From: Naasia lichenicola | GTDB taxonomy: Bacteria > Actinomycetota > Actinomycetes > Actinomycetales > Microbacteriaceae | Direction: 5' to 3' | DNA: 64,000 bases | Assembly: GCF_004801885.1 (NCBI RefSeq) | Contig: NZ_SSSM01000001.1 | Coordinates: 248,001 to 312,000, forward strand | Shown: in pieces, positions 40,027 to 48,852 of the stretch | How the letters are laid out: each line of letters opens with the position of its first letter | Numbering within the stretch: the first letter of the stretch is position 1 | Notes under the pieces: model-generated | Told to the model about the DNA's origin: nothing | Database searches by the model: none | Seen by the model: the letters and a program-made list of their open reading frames with translations, nothing else | Translations under genes and position numbers: made by a program

Positions 40027-41229
40027 ATGCTTCGTTGGCTCACCGCAGGGGAGTCGCACGGTCCTGAACTCGTTGCGATCCTCGAAGGACTCCCCGCCGG
40101 GGTCTCCGTCACCCTTCCCGCCATCCGGGAGGACCTCGCCCGCCGCAAGCTCGGCTACGGGCGCGGATCGCGGCAGAAGTTCGAGCAGGACGAGCTGAAC
40201 ATCTCGGGTGGCGTCGTGCACGGCACGAGCATCGGCGGTCCGGTCGCGCTGCGGATCGGCAACACCGAATGGCCCAAGTGGGTCGAGGTGATGAACCCCG
40301 AGCCGACCGAGCTGTCCGAGAAGTCCCGTGGACGCGGCGCCCCGCTGACCCGACCGCGCCCCGGGCACGCCGACCTCACGGGCATGCAGAAGTACGACTT
40401 CGACGAGGCGCGTCCTGTGCTCGAGCGGGCGAGCGCCCGCGAGACCGCCGCACGAGTCGCGCTCGGCGCGGTGGCTCGGTCGTTCCTCGCCGAGCTCGGC
40501 ATCGGCCTGATCAGCCACACCGTCTCCATCGGCCCGGTGCGCGTGCCTGAGGGCTCGCCGCTTCCCGGCCTCGGCGACCTCGCCGCGATCGACGACGATC
40601 CGCTGCGCTGCTTCGATGCCGCGACATCCGCGCTGATGATCGCCGAAGTCGACGACGCCAAGCGCGAGGGCGACACCCTGGGCGGCATCGTCGAGGTGCT
40701 CGCCTACGGACTTCCGCCCGGGCTCGGCTCCTACGTGCACTGGGACCGTCGCCTCGACGCCCAGCTCGCCGCCGCCCTGATGGGCATCCAGGCGATCAAG
40801 GGCGTGGAGGTCGGCGACGGCTTCCTCACCAGCACCCGTCGCGGCTCCGCTGCCCACGACGAGCTTGTACCGGGACCTGGCGGGATCGAGCGCCTCACCG
40901 ACCGCGCCGGCGGCACCGAGGGCGGCATGTCCACGGGAACCGTGCTCCGGGTGAGCGCGGCGATGAAGCCCATCTCGACGGTGCCGCGCGCGCTGCGCAC
41001 CATCGACGTCGCGACCGGCGACGTGGCGGCCGCCCACCACCAGCGCTCCGACGTCTGCGCCGTGCCCGCGGCCGGTGTCGTCGCCGAAGCAATGGTCGCG
41101 CTCGTGCTCGCCAACTCCGTGCTCGAGAAGTTCGGCGGTGACTCCGTCGGCGAGACCCGGCGCAACCTCGACGCCTACCTCGCCAACATCCCCGAGACGC
41201 TGCAGACCGCCCCCGCCGTCCATGGCTGA
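40027..41229 (+). CDS. aroC: Chorismate synthase
   Basis: A 400-residue FMN-dependent enzyme turning EPSP into chorismate. Signatures: [34 protein letters not shown] with SGGV after it, and [16 protein letters not shown]. It is complete and starts with ATG two bases after the aroE stop. aroK begins within its last codons. Confidence 0.96.
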   Translation: MLRWLTAGESHGPELVAILEGLPAGVSVTLPAIREDLARRKLGYGRGSRQKFEQDELNISGGVVHGTSIGGPVALRIGNTEWPKWVEVMNPEPTELSEKSRGRGAPLTRPRPGHADLTGMQKYDFDEARPVLERASARETAARVALGAVARSFLAELGIGLISHTVSIGPVRVPEGSPLPGLGDLAAIDDDPLRCFDAATSALMIAEVDDAKREGDTLGGIVEVLAYGLPPGLGSYVHWDRRLDAQLAAALMGIQAIKGVEVGDGFLTSTRRGSAAHDELVPGPGGIERLTDRAGGTEGGMSTGTVLRVSAAMKPISTVPRALRTIDVATGDVAAAHHQRSDVCAVPAAGVVAEAMVALVLANSVLEKFGGDSVGETRRNLDAYLANIPETLQTAPAVHG

Positions 41230-41881
41230 CGGCGCCGCCGGAGAGGCTGCCGACCTCGGCGCCTCCGAGCCCCCAGCTGCCGTCGCCGACGCCTCCGGAC
41301 AGCCGACCGAGCCCGTCGTGGTCCTCATCGGACCGCCCGGTGCGGGCAAGACCAAGGTCGGAAAGCGCGTCGCACGGGCGCTCGGCACGTCGTTCACCGA
41401 CACGGACAGGGTCGTCGTGGCCGAGCACGGCACGATCGCCGACATCTGGGCGAGCAAGGGCGAGCTGCACTTCCGAGAGCTGGAGCGCGAGGCCGTCCGC
41501 ATCGCGCTGGCCGGCGCGGGAGTCGTCGCACTGGGCGGGGGAGCGGTGCTCGATCCCCGCACCCAGGCCGACCTGTCCGGCAAGCGCGTGGCGCTGATCA
41601 TGGTCGATGCCGACGCGGTCGCGGACCGGATCGAGGGCGACAAGCGCCCCCTGCTCACCGGCGGGGGAGTCGCTGCCTGGAGCGCGCTCGTCGATCAGCG
41701 GATGCCGCTCTACACCGCGCTCGCCAGCCGCACCTTCGACACCTCTCGCCGAAAGATGGACGCCGTGGCCGAAGAGGTCACCGCCTGGCTGACCGATGGA
41801 GACGCCGAGACCGGGTCCTCGAAGGCCCCGGCCGAGAGCGCTCCGGCCGAGGTCGAGGAGAACGAGGCAGAGGATGACTGA
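41222..41881 (+). CDS. aroK: Shikimate kinase with acidic tail
   Basis: A 219-residue P-loop kinase: Walker [14 protein letters not shown] at about 37-49, [17 protein letters not shown] with the shikimate-binding Asp, [14 protein letters not shown] and the DKRPLL lid region. Usual length is about 170. The extra is a 30-residue N-terminal extension and an acidic tail ([10 protein letters not shown]). ATG overlaps aroC by eight bases. Its stop overlaps the aroB start. Confidence 0.92.
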   Translation: MADGAAGEAADLGASEPPAAVADASGQPTEPVVVLIGPPGAGKTKVGKRVARALGTSFTDTDRVVVAEHGTIADIWASKGELHFRELEREAVRIALAGAGVVALGGGAVLDPRTQADLSGKRVALIMVDADAVADRIEGDKRPLLTGGGVAAWSALVDQRMPLYTALASRTFDTSRRKMDAVAEEVTAWLTDGDAETGSSKAPAESAPAEVEENEAEDD

Positions 41882-42971
41882 CACCGAGACGACAACGCGG
41901 ATCGCCGTCGGCGGTGGCGCGTCCGCTCCCGGCGGCTACGACGTGGTGGTCGGCCGTGGACTCCGCGACGAGATCGCCGCCGCACTCGGACCGGATGTGC
42001 GCAAGGTGCTCATCGTGCATCAGCCGACCGTCGGCGCCAAGGCCGATGCCCTGCGTCACGCGCTGCACGACGGTCGCGAGGTCCTGCTGGCGGAGATCCC
42101 CGACGGCGACGCCGCCAAGCGGGTCGAGGTCGCCGCCTTCTGCTGGCAGATCATGGGTCAGGCCGACTTCACCCGCTCGGATGCCGTGATCGGCTTCGGC
42201 GGCGGAGCTGCCACCGACGTCGCGGGCTTCGTGGCGGCCACCTGGCTGCGCGGGGTGAAGCTGATCCAGCTTCCGACCTCCGTCCTCGGCATGGTGGACG
42301 CGTCGGTCGGCGGCAAGACGGGCATCAACACCGCGGAGGGCAAGAACCTGGTCGGCTCGTTCTACGCGCCGGCCGCCGTTATCGCCGATCTCGATCTGCT
42401 GGACGGGCTGCCGCGCAACGATCTGCTCGCGGGCTTCGCCGAGGTCGCCAAATGCGGTTTCATCGGGGTGCCCGAGATCCTCGACATCCTCGAAGCGGAC
42501 GTGGATCGCGCCACCGATCCCAGCACCCCCGAGTTCCGTCGGCTGATCGAGCTCTCGATCGGACTGAAGGCAGAGGTGGTCTCCGAGGACTTCACCGAGC
42601 AGGGCCGTCGGGAGATCCTCAACTACGGCCACACCCTGGGCCACGCCATCGAGCACGCGGAGCGCTATCTCTGGCGGCACGGCGCGGCCGTCGCGGTCGG
42701 CATGGTCTACGCCGCCGAGCTCGGCCGGCTCGCCGGCCGCCTGTCGGACGAGGCGGTCGATCGGCACCGCGCCATCCTCGGCTCGCTCAGCCTGCCGCTC
42801 GAGTATCCGGCCGGCCGGTGGCCGACCCTGCTCGCGACGATGCGCCGCGACAAGAAGGCCCGCGGCGCGATGCTGCGCTTCATCGTCCTTGACGACATCG
42901 GCAAGCCCACCGTGCTCCGCGCCCCGGAGGACCAGCTCCTCTTCGCCGCCTACCAGGAGATCGCCTCCTGA
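41874..42971 (+). CDS. aroB: 3-Dehydroquinate synthase
   Basis: A 365-residue NAD- and metal-dependent enzyme, second step of the shikimate pathway. VIGFGGGAATDVAGFVAATW, DASVGGKTGINTAEGKNL and YGHTLGHAIEHAER give the cofactor and metal sites. ATG at 41874 overlaps aroK by eight bases. A palindromic element separates it from aroQ. Confidence 0.95.
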   Translation: MTDTETTTRIAVGGGASAPGGYDVVVGRGLRDEIAAALGPDVRKVLIVHQPTVGAKADALRHALHDGREVLLAEIPDGDAAKRVEVAAFCWQIMGQADFTRSDAVIGFGGGAATDVAGFVAATWLRGVKLIQLPTSVLGMVDASVGGKTGINTAEGKNLVGSFYAPAAVIADLDLLDGLPRNDLLAGFAEVAKCGFIGVPEILDILEADVDRATDPSTPEFRRLIELSIGLKAEVVSEDFTEQGRREILNYGHTLGHAIEHAERYLWRHGAAVAVGMVYAAELGRLAGRLSDEAVDRHRAILGSLSLPLEYPAGRWPTLLATMRRDKKARGAMLRFIVLDDIGKPTVLRAPEDQLLFAAYQEIAS

Positions 42972-42996
42972 CCGACGGACCCGCCCCCGCCCCCTT

Positions 42997-43062
42997 CCAT
43001 GTGTACGTTCCGGCCCGATGTGCACGTAATTTCGCGCACATCCGCCGCTTTGGTGCACATGG
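42997..43062. repeat. Palindromic element with four ATGTGCAC words, 19-base step
   Basis: ATGTG at 42999 and 43018 and CACAT at 43037 and 43056: all three steps are 19 bases. The outer words CCATGTGTAC and GTGCACATGG nearly complete a palindrome. It lies between aroB and aroQ. Confidence 0.85.
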
Positions 43063-43093
43063 ATCGAGCTGATCCGCTGGATAGGGTGATCGC

Positions 43094-43534
43094 GTGACCA
43101 ACGTCCTCATCCTCAACGGCCCCAACCTCGGACGCCTCGGCACCCGCGAGCCGGATGTCTACGGCACGCTCACCCTCGACGACATCCAGGCCACGCTCGA
43201 ATCCGAGGCTCCCGAGGGCACCACGATCGACCTCCGCCAGACCGACGACGAGGCGACACTGATCGGCTGGCTGCATGAAGCGGTCGACACGAAGAGCCCG
43301 GTCGTGCTCAACCCCGCCGCCTTCACCCACTACTCGTACGCGCTGCGGGACGCGGTCGCGATCGTCACGACATCCGGACTGCCGCTCGTCGAGGTGCACC
43401 TGTCGAACCCGCACGCCCGCGAGGAGTTCCGGCACACGAGCGTCATCTCGGGCGTCGCGACCGGGGTCATCGCCGGTCTCGGTGCCGACTCGTACCGCCT
43501 CGCGCTGCAGGCCGTGCTCGCCCGCGTCTCCTGA
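43094..43534 (+). CDS. aroQ: 3-Dehydroquinate dehydratase, type II
   Basis: A 146-residue dodecameric enzyme type with LILNGPNLGRLGTREPDVYG (catalytic Tyr and Arg), NPAAFTHYSYALRDA and EVHLSNPHAREEFRHTS. GTG at 43094 is six bases after TAGGGT (43082-43087), so a leaderless transcript is probable. It converts dehydroquinate made by AroB. efp follows after a 60-base gap with its own promoter. Confidence 0.95.
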   Translation: MTNVLILNGPNLGRLGTREPDVYGTLTLDDIQATLESEAPEGTTIDLRQTDDEATLIGWLHEAVDTKSPVVLNPAAFTHYSYALRDAVAIVTTSGLPLVEVHLSNPHAREEFRHTSVISGVATGVIAGLGADSYRLALQAVLARVS

Positions 43535-43545
43535 CGGGTACTGAG

Positions 43546-43551
43546 TACACT
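43546..43551 (+). promoter_or_regulatory. Candidate -10 hexamer (TACACT) for efp-nusB
   Basis: TACACT in GAGTACACTGTCG, 44 bases before the efp ATG, preceded by TACTGAG; no clear -35. Confidence 0.45.
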
Positions 43552-43594
43552 GTCGGGGGCGTGTTTCCGGCGCCCGTGAATCGAACGGAATCCC

Positions 43595-44158
43595 ATGGCT
43601 TCAACCGCTGACATCCGCAATGGCGTCGTCCTCAACATCGACGGCCAGCTCTGGAACGTGATCGAGTTCCAGCACGTCAAGCCCGGCAAGGGCGGCGCGT
43701 TCGTGCGCACCAAGCTGAAGAACGTGGTGACCGGCAAGGTCGTCGACCGCACCTACAACGCGGGCGCGAAGATCGAGACCGAGAACGTGGATCGCCGCGA
43801 CTTCCAGTACCTGTACCAGGACGGCGCCGACTTCGTCTTCATGGACACCGCCGACTACGAGCAGATCACCGTGCCGGGACCGGTCGTCGGGGAGGCCGCG
43901 AACTTCCTGCTCGAGAATCAGGTCGCCACCGTCGCGCTCAACAACGGCAACCCGCTGTACGTCGAGCTGCCCGCCTCGGTCGTGATGGAGATCACCTACA
44001 CCGAGCCAGGGCTGCAGGGCGACCGCTCGAACGCCGGCACCAAGCCGGCCACGATCGAGACCGGCTACGAGATCCAGGTCCCGCTATTCGTCGGCATCGG
44101 CACGAAGGTCAAGGTCGACACCCGCACGGGCGACTACCTCGGCCGGGTCAACGACTGA
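43595..44158 (+). CDS. efp: Translation elongation factor P
   Basis: A 187-residue factor that relieves stalling at polyproline. The tip loop [10 protein letters not shown] has the lysine expected at position about 32-34. Three OB-like domains are complete, ending in [15 protein letters not shown] at 43595. nusB begins two bases after its stop. Confidence 0.96.
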   Translation: MASTADIRNGVVLNIDGQLWNVIEFQHVKPGKGGAFVRTKLKNVVTGKVVDRTYNAGAKIETENVDRRDFQYLYQDGADFVFMDTADYEQITVPGPVVGEAANFLLENQVATVALNNGNPLYVELPASVVMEITYTEPGLQGDRSNAGTKPATIETGYEIQVPLFVGIGTKVKVDTRTGDYLGRVND

Positions 44159-44159
44159 C

Positions 44160-44582
44160 GTGAGCGCACGCAGCAAGGCCCGCAAGCGGGCACTCGACCT
44201 GCTGTTCGCGGCGGATGTCCGCGACGTGCCGGTGATCTCGCTCGTCGACGCGGAGTCCGTCCGCGCGCAGAGCGAGCCCGATCGTGCCGCGAGCTGGCGC
44301 TACGCCCGCGACATCATCGAGGGCATCATCGACAACAACGTGCGCATCGACGAGCTGATCTCCGGCAACTCGGCCGCGTGGACCATCGAGCGGATGCCGG
44401 CCGTCGACCGCGCGATCCTTCGGATCGGCGCCTGGGAGATCCTCTTCAACGACGAGGTGCCCACCGCGGTCGCCATCGATGAGGCGGTCGAGGCAGCCAA
44501 GGAGCTCAGCACCGACGACTCCGCCAAGTTCGTGCACGGAGTCCTCGCCGCGATCGCCCGCACCGCCACCCCCACCGCCTAG
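44160..44582 (+). CDS. nusB: Transcription antitermination protein NusB
   Basis: A 140-residue all-helical protein with KARKRALDLLFAADVR, ERMPAVDRAILRIGAWEILF and VAIDEAVEAAKELSTDDSAK, typical NusB. It binds boxA RNA during rRNA transcription. GTG at 44160. In related genomes pyrR or similar genes follow closely; here repeats and two unrelated genes intervene. Confidence 0.94.
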   Translation: MSARSKARKRALDLLFAADVRDVPVISLVDAESVRAQSEPDRAASWRYARDIIEGIIDNNVRIDELISGNSAAWTIERMPAVDRAILRIGAWEILFNDEVPTAVAIDEAVEAAKELSTDDSAKFVHGVLAAIARTATPTA

Positions 44583-44637
44583 GCCGCCTCGGCTGCTCCG
44601 CTAATCGGCCGCCGTCGCCGCGCTGGTCCACCTCCGC

Positions 44638-44735
44638 GGATCAGGTGATTTTTACCGATCAGGTGATTCGTGGGTTTCGGCCATCGTTCAGGTGATTTTC
44701 GCCTGAACGGTGTGCGAAAGCCTGAACGGTGAAAG
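44638..44735. repeat. Palindromic element A with TCAGGTGATT / CCTGAACGG words
   Basis: TCAGGTGATT occurs at 44641, 44659 and 44688 (steps 18 and 29); the inverted word GCCTGAACGG is at 44701 and 44720 (step 19). CGTTCAGG...CCTGAACG forms a local hairpin. The same word family occurs at 47077-47181 on the far side of the two-gene insert. Confidence 0.85.
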
Positions 44736-44823
44736 TGAGGGCCGTTCCTCAACAGGCGGACGGCGGCGCGACTTCTTCACAGATGTCGCCGTGCCCCGAA
44801 TCAGGCTGGTCCGATGCTGCACC

Positions 44824-45720
44824 ATGCTCGCCATGGACAGGAAGCTGGCGGCCGCGATGGCCCGCGTGAATGGCGTCGCGCACATCCAGGATCTCCTCGG
44901 GTCGGGCTTCACCCGCTACCAGGTGGCCGCACTGCACCGATCGGGCCAGCTGCTTCGACCGCGGGTGGGGTGGTACGTCACCCCGACCCATGACAGCGCC
45001 GTGATCCGGGCGGTCAGAGCCGGTGGCGTGTTGGACTGCGTCTCAGCGGCCGCCAGCTACGGGCTTCCGGTGCCGCGGGACCATCGCGTGCATGTCGGGC
45101 TCGCCCCCAACGCCGCCCGACTCCGCGCGACGGACGACGGATACCGCCGAGTGGCGGCTGGCGATGACAACGGCATCGTCCGCCACTGGGGTGCGCCGCA
45201 GCCGCGCGGGCAGTTCCGAGTCGGACTGCTCGACGCGCTGAGCACCGCGCTCGGCTGTGTGGATCGGGACTGGGCGGTCGGCATGGTCGATGCGGCGCTC
45301 TATGGAGTAGATGCCACCGGACTTCGCCCCATCAGCGGCACCGAGTTCGCGCGGCTGTCCGCTGCGGTCAGCCCGGACAAGCGACGCATCCTCGAGAGGT
45401 GCTCCGACAAGGCCGAAAGCGTGCTGGAGTCGGTGCTGCGCGTTCGACTGGAGGATGCCGGCCTGAATCCTGCCGAACAGGTCGTCGTCGGCAGGTCCCG
45501 CGTCGACTTCATGATCGACGGCTGGCTGGTCATCGAATGCGATGGCAGGCTGCACGCCGAGAGCGAGCGATTCGCGAGCGATCGGGCTCGGGACGCCCAA
45601 CTGGCCCAGCGCAACCTGCGCGTGCTCCGATTCACCTACGCCCAGATCGTCGACGACTGGCCCGGGACACTTCGCACCATCCTCGCGGTCCTCGGGGAGG
45701 GGCGTCCGGCTCTCCGCTAG
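44824..45720 (+). CDS. AbiEi-like N-terminal domain and DUF559 (Vsr-like) nuclease-fold protein
   Basis: A 298-residue protein. The N-terminal helix-turn-helix part (MARVNGVAHIQDLLGSGFTR then YQVAALHRSGQLLRPRVGWY) matches AbiEi-type antitoxin domains. The C-terminal DUF559 part has RSRVDFMIDGWLVIECDGRL then HAESERFASDRARDAQLAQR and NLRVLRFTYAQI. This is a Vsr/restriction-endonuclease-like fold with Asp/Glu at the expected spots. Such proteins are abundant and variable in Microbacteriaceae; activity is unknown. Start ATG at 44824 or 44833. It is part of the insert between nusB and pyrR. Confidence 0.75.
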   Translation: MLAMDRKLAAAMARVNGVAHIQDLLGSGFTRYQVAALHRSGQLLRPRVGWYVTPTHDSAVIRAVRAGGVLDCVSAAASYGLPVPRDHRVHVGLAPNAARLRATDDGYRRVAAGDDNGIVRHWGAPQPRGQFRVGLLDALSTALGCVDRDWAVGMVDAALYGVDATGLRPISGTEFARLSAAVSPDKRRILERCSDKAESVLESVLRVRLEDAGLNPAEQVVVGRSRVDFMIDGWLVIECDGRLHAESERFASDRARDAQLAQRNLRVLRFTYAQIVDDWPGTLRTILAVLGEGRPALR

Positions 45721-45733
45721 CGAGCGATTGCCG

Positions 45734-47020
45734 TCAGGGAACCGCTCGCCGGGCGGCCGACTCGACCTCGTCGGCGATCGTCGCCGCTCCACCCAGCTGA
45801 GCCAGCTCATCGCCGATGGCTCCCGCGGCGACCCGGAAGCTGCCATCCGACCGCATGCGCTGGAACGCCTCGGCCACATTCTTCGCCGTCGGTCGCCCGG
45901 TGCGCAGGTCGACCCCGGCGCCGCGGTAGGCGATCCGGGCCGCGATCTCGGGCTTGTCGAGGTCGCCGCCCGCGATGATCAGCGGCACTCCGTGGGCCAG
46001 ACCCGCCAGAGTGCCACCCCACCCGCCGTTGGTGATCATCACGTCGACGTGGGGGAGCAGCTCCTCGAAGGGCAGGAAGTCCGCAACCCGGACGTTGGGC
46101 GGGATGGGGAACGGAAGGGTCGTCAGCTGGCGCTGCCCGGTGGTCACGACGACCAGCACGTTGGTGTCGAGCGCCAGCGCGTCGATGGCCGGTCGGATGA
46201 GGTCGGATGCATCCACGTTCTGGGTGCCCTGGGTCACCAGCACGACGAGGCGATCGGGCGTCTCGAGCTCCTGCCACCAACCCGGCCGATCGAACGGCCG
46301 ACCGAGCGACGAGGTGACCACCCGGCCTATCCATCGGACATGACCGGGCATGTCCGATCTCGGGAAGTCGGTGCCCGGAGAGCCGAGCGCGAGCACGCGC
46401 GTCTTCGACAGCAGAGCGGCTCCGAAGCGGTCCTCGGTGGGAGTCAGGCCGACGGCTGTCCGTGCCTCGTTGAGAGCCCTGGTCAACCGTCCATCCATCA
46501 ACGGCACCACGGAACGCAGCAGCGCATCGCGTGCACGCCCGATCGGCGTGCGTCCGGGCACGATGCCCATGCCGGAAGGCGGCATGTCGCGGCTCGGCAT
46601 GTTGAGCGGCGTGACGCTCAGCGAGACCCACGGCGCGGGCGTCAGCTCGGCGATCAGCGAAGCGCCGACGCTCAGGCCGTCCGCGAGGAGCACATCCCAC
46701 GGACGCGCATTCCAGATCGCCTGCAGGTCGGCGACCTGGGCTGGGCCGGTCCGGACGAAGAGATCCTCGACGTTGATCAGCAGCTGCGCGATGCCCTTGC
46801 GGCCCTGAAGGCGGGGGAAGGTGGCGGCGAGGTCGTTCTCGTCGAAATCGGGTGCCTCCGTCCACGCAGCGGACATAGCGCCATGGCGCTCGACCGCTTC
46901 GCGGAAGGCCGATCCACTGTAGAGCTCGACCTCGTGCCCGCGGGCCACGAGCTCGTCGATGACGGGAAGGAAGGGGGCGATGTGCCCGGCGAAGGGCATC
47001 GCGACGATCATCACCCGCAC
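45734..47020 (-). CDS. GT1-family (UGT/MGT-like) glycosyltransferase
   Basis: A 428-residue two-domain GT-B protein. The N-terminal MRVMIVAMPFAGHIAPFLPV is the acceptor domain start, and the C-terminal donor motif is seen as PHVDVMITNGGWGGTLAGLA, GVPLIIAGGDLDKPEIAARI and the following AYRGAG. This pattern is that of MGT/UGT macrolide- or lipid-type glycosyltransferases. GTG at 47020. It converges on the DUF559 gene with a 13-base gap. Acceptor unknown; antibiotic or natural-product glycosylation is possible. It lies in the insert between nusB and pyrR. Confidence 0.85.
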   Translation of the reverse strand: MRVMIVAMPFAGHIAPFLPVIDELVARGHEVELYSGSAFREAVERHGAMSAAWTEAPDFDENDLAATFPRLQGRKGIAQLLINVEDLFVRTGPAQVADLQAIWNARPWDVLLADGLSVGASLIAELTPAPWVSLSVTPLNMPSRDMPPSGMGIVPGRTPIGRARDALLRSVVPLMDGRLTRALNEARTAVGLTPTEDRFGAALLSKTRVLALGSPGTDFPRSDMPGHVRWIGRVVTSSLGRPFDRPGWWQELETPDRLVVLVTQGTQNVDASDLIRPAIDALALDTNVLVVVTTGQRQLTTLPFPIPPNVRVADFLPFEELLPHVDVMITNGGWGGTLAGLAHGVPLIIAGGDLDKPEIAARIAYRGAGVDLRTGRPTAKNVAEAFQRMRSDGSFRVAAGAIGDELAQLGGAATIADEVESAARRAVP

Positions 47021-47076
47021 GGTGGCCTCGGCACGGGGCCAGCATGACCCGATCCATCGCCAAAGTCATCGGTTGA

Positions 47077-47181
47077 TTTTCACGGTTCAGGCTTTCGAAC
47101 GTGGTTCAGGCGAAAATCGCCTGATCCATGCCCGAAATCGCAGAATCGCCTGATCCGTGAAGATCGCCTGAACGGTGAAAG
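47077..47181. repeat. Palindromic element B, same word family as element A
   Basis: GGTTCAGGC at 47084 and 47103 (step 19); inverted ATCGCCTGA at 47116, 47145 and 47163 (steps 29 and 18). The last 16 bases GCCTGAACGGTGAAAG (47166-47181) are identical to 44720-44735. It lies between the glycosyltransferase start and pyrR. Confidence 0.85.
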
Positions 47182-47197
47182 GGACGGTTGGAGGCGG

Positions 47198-47203
47198 TAG
47201 GCT
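47198..47203 (+). promoter_or_regulatory. Candidate -10 hexamer (TAGGCT) of the pyr operon
   Basis: TAGGCT lies 57 bases before pyrR and directly before the leader hairpin; the first transcribed base would be about 47209. Confidence 0.5.
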
Positions 47204-47215
47204 TCTGGGTGCAAT

Positions 47216-47255
47216 CGACATCCTTGAAATCCGTCCTGTGAGGCGGGGAAGGAGG
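47216..47255 (+). promoter_or_regulatory. PyrR-binding RNA hairpin covering the pyrR ribosome site
   Basis: The leader holds TCCTT (47221-47225) pairing with AAGGA (47249-47253), a purine-rich internal loop (GAAAT), an upper stem CCGTCC/GGCGG with a bulged T, and a terminal TGTGA loop. The string GTCCTGTGAGGC matches the PyrR recognition consensus (UCCNGNGAGGC). The lower strand includes the AAGGAGG ribosome site, so PyrR bound to UMP would block translation, as known in mycobacteria. Confidence 0.75.
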
Positions 47256-47260
47256 TCAGG

Positions 47261-47908
47261 ATGGCTGCACGAACCGTGCTGCAGCAGGCTGACATCACCC
47301 GCGCGCTGACCCGCATCGCTCACGAGATCCTCGAAGCGAACAAGGGGTCCGCCGGCCTCGTGCTCCTCGGGATCCCCACCCGCGGCGTCGAGCTCGCCGA
47401 GCGGCTTGCCGCGCTGATCACCGCGTTCGCCGCTTCGTCCGATGAGAGCGTCGACGGCCGTCCGAGCCCCGTCCCATTCGGTGCTCTCGACGTGACGATG
47501 TACCGCGACGACCTCGCCCGGCACCCCACCCGCAGCCCGTCGCCCACCCGCATCCCGGCCGGCGGGATCGACGGGAAGACCGTCGTCCTCGTCGACGACG
47601 TGCTGTTCTCGGGCCGCACCATCCGGTCCGCGCTCGACGCGATCGCCGATCACGGCCGCCCGGCCGCGGTTCGCCTCGCGGTCCTGGTCGACCGTGGGCA
47701 CCGTGAGCTGCCCATCCGTCCCGACTACGTCGGCAAGAACCTGCCGTCGGCGACCAGCGAGCGGATCAACGTGCTCCTGACGGGCACGGACGGCATCGAC
47801 GCGGTCACCATCGAGGACACGAGCAGGGACGCACCCGCGGCGCCGGATCCCGACGAGGCCATCACCGACCCCGCTGACACCCAGTCGACCGAGGAGGCGA
47901 CCCGATGA
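47261..47908 (+). CDS. pyrR: PyrR bifunctional regulator / uracil phosphoribosyltransferase
   Basis: A 215-residue RNA-binding regulator with the PRPP motif [19 protein letters not shown] and [18 protein letters not shown]. It senses UMP and binds the leader hairpin of its own operon. AAGGAGG lies six bases before ATG. The C-terminal 25 residues are an acidic, Pro/Asp-rich extension. It overlaps pyrB by ATGA. Confidence 0.94.
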   Translation: MAARTVLQQADITRALTRIAHEILEANKGSAGLVLLGIPTRGVELAERLAALITAFAASSDESVDGRPSPVPFGALDVTMYRDDLARHPTRSPSPTRIPAGGIDGKTVVLVDDVLFSGRTIRSALDAIADHGRPAAVRLAVLVDRGHRELPIRPDYVGKNLPSATSERINVLLTGTDGIDAVTIEDTSRDAPAAPDPDEAITDPADTQSTEEATR

Positions 47909-48852
47909 AGCACCTGCTCTCCACCCGCGACCTCGATCGGGACACCGCCATCCAGCTGCTCGACATCGCCGAGGACATGGCGGCCACCCAGCAGCGCGAG
48001 GTCAAGAAGCTGCCCACCCTGCGCGGCAAGACCGTCGTCAACCTGTTCTTCGAAGACTCCACCCGCACGCGCATCTCGTTCGAGGCGGCCGCCAAGCGGC
48101 TCTCCGCCGACGTCATCAACTTCTCGGCCAAGGGCTCGAGCGTCTCCAAGGGCGAGTCCCTGCAGGACACCGCGCAGACCCTGGAGGCCATCGGCGCCGA
48201 CGTCATCGTGATCCGGCACGGCTCCTCGGGCGCGCCCAAGGTCCTCGCGGAGAGCGGATGGATCGCCGCCAGCGTGCTCAACGCGGGCGACGGCACCCAC
48301 GAGCACCCCACTCAGGCTCTTCTCGACGCCTTCACCCTGCGTCGTCGGATCCATGGCGACGCGAGTCGCGGGGCCGCCCTCGACGGAATCACGGTGCTGA
48401 TCGTCGGCGACATCCTGCACTCGCGGGTCGCTCGCTCCAACGTCTGGCTGCTCAGCACCCTCGGCGCCGAGGTGACGCTCGTCGGACCGCCGACGCTCAT
48501 CCCGCACGGCATCGACGGCTGGCCGGTGACCGTGGCATTCGACCTCGACGCCGCCATCGCCGACACCGATCCGGACGCCGTGATGATGCTCCGGGTGCAG
48601 ACCGAGCGGATGCACGACGCCTACTTCCCGAGCACGCGCGAATACGCGAGCCTTTGGGGCCTGACCGCCGCCCGGTTCGCGGCACTGCCCGAGCGCGCCG
48701 TGGTGATGCATCCCGGCCCGATGAACCGCGGCTTCGAGATCGCCTCGGTCGCGGCCGACTCTGCGCGCTCTACCGTGCGCGAGCAGGTCGCCAACGGCGT
48801 GTCCACCCGGATGGCCGCTCTTTACCTCACCGCCACCGGAGGAGCAGCATGA
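47905..48852 (+). CDS. pyrB: Aspartate carbamoyltransferase catalytic subunit
   Basis: A 315-residue enzyme joining carbamoyl phosphate and aspartate. The phosphate loop [25 protein letters not shown], and [16 protein letters not shown] are intact. No pyrI regulatory gene is present. ATG overlaps the pyrR stop, and its own stop overlaps pyrC. Confidence 0.96.
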   Translation: MKHLLSTRDLDRDTAIQLLDIAEDMAATQQREVKKLPTLRGKTVVNLFFEDSTRTRISFEAAAKRLSADVINFSAKGSSVSKGESLQDTAQTLEAIGADVIVIRHGSSGAPKVLAESGWIAASVLNAGDGTHEHPTQALLDAFTLRRRIHGDASRGAALDGITVLIVGDILHSRVARSNVWLLSTLGAEVTLVGPPTLIPHGIDGWPVTVAFDLDAAIADTDPDAVMMLRVQTERMHDAYFPSTREYASLWGLTAARFAALPERAVVMHPGPMNRGFEIASVAADSARSTVREQVANGVSTRMAALYLTATGGAA

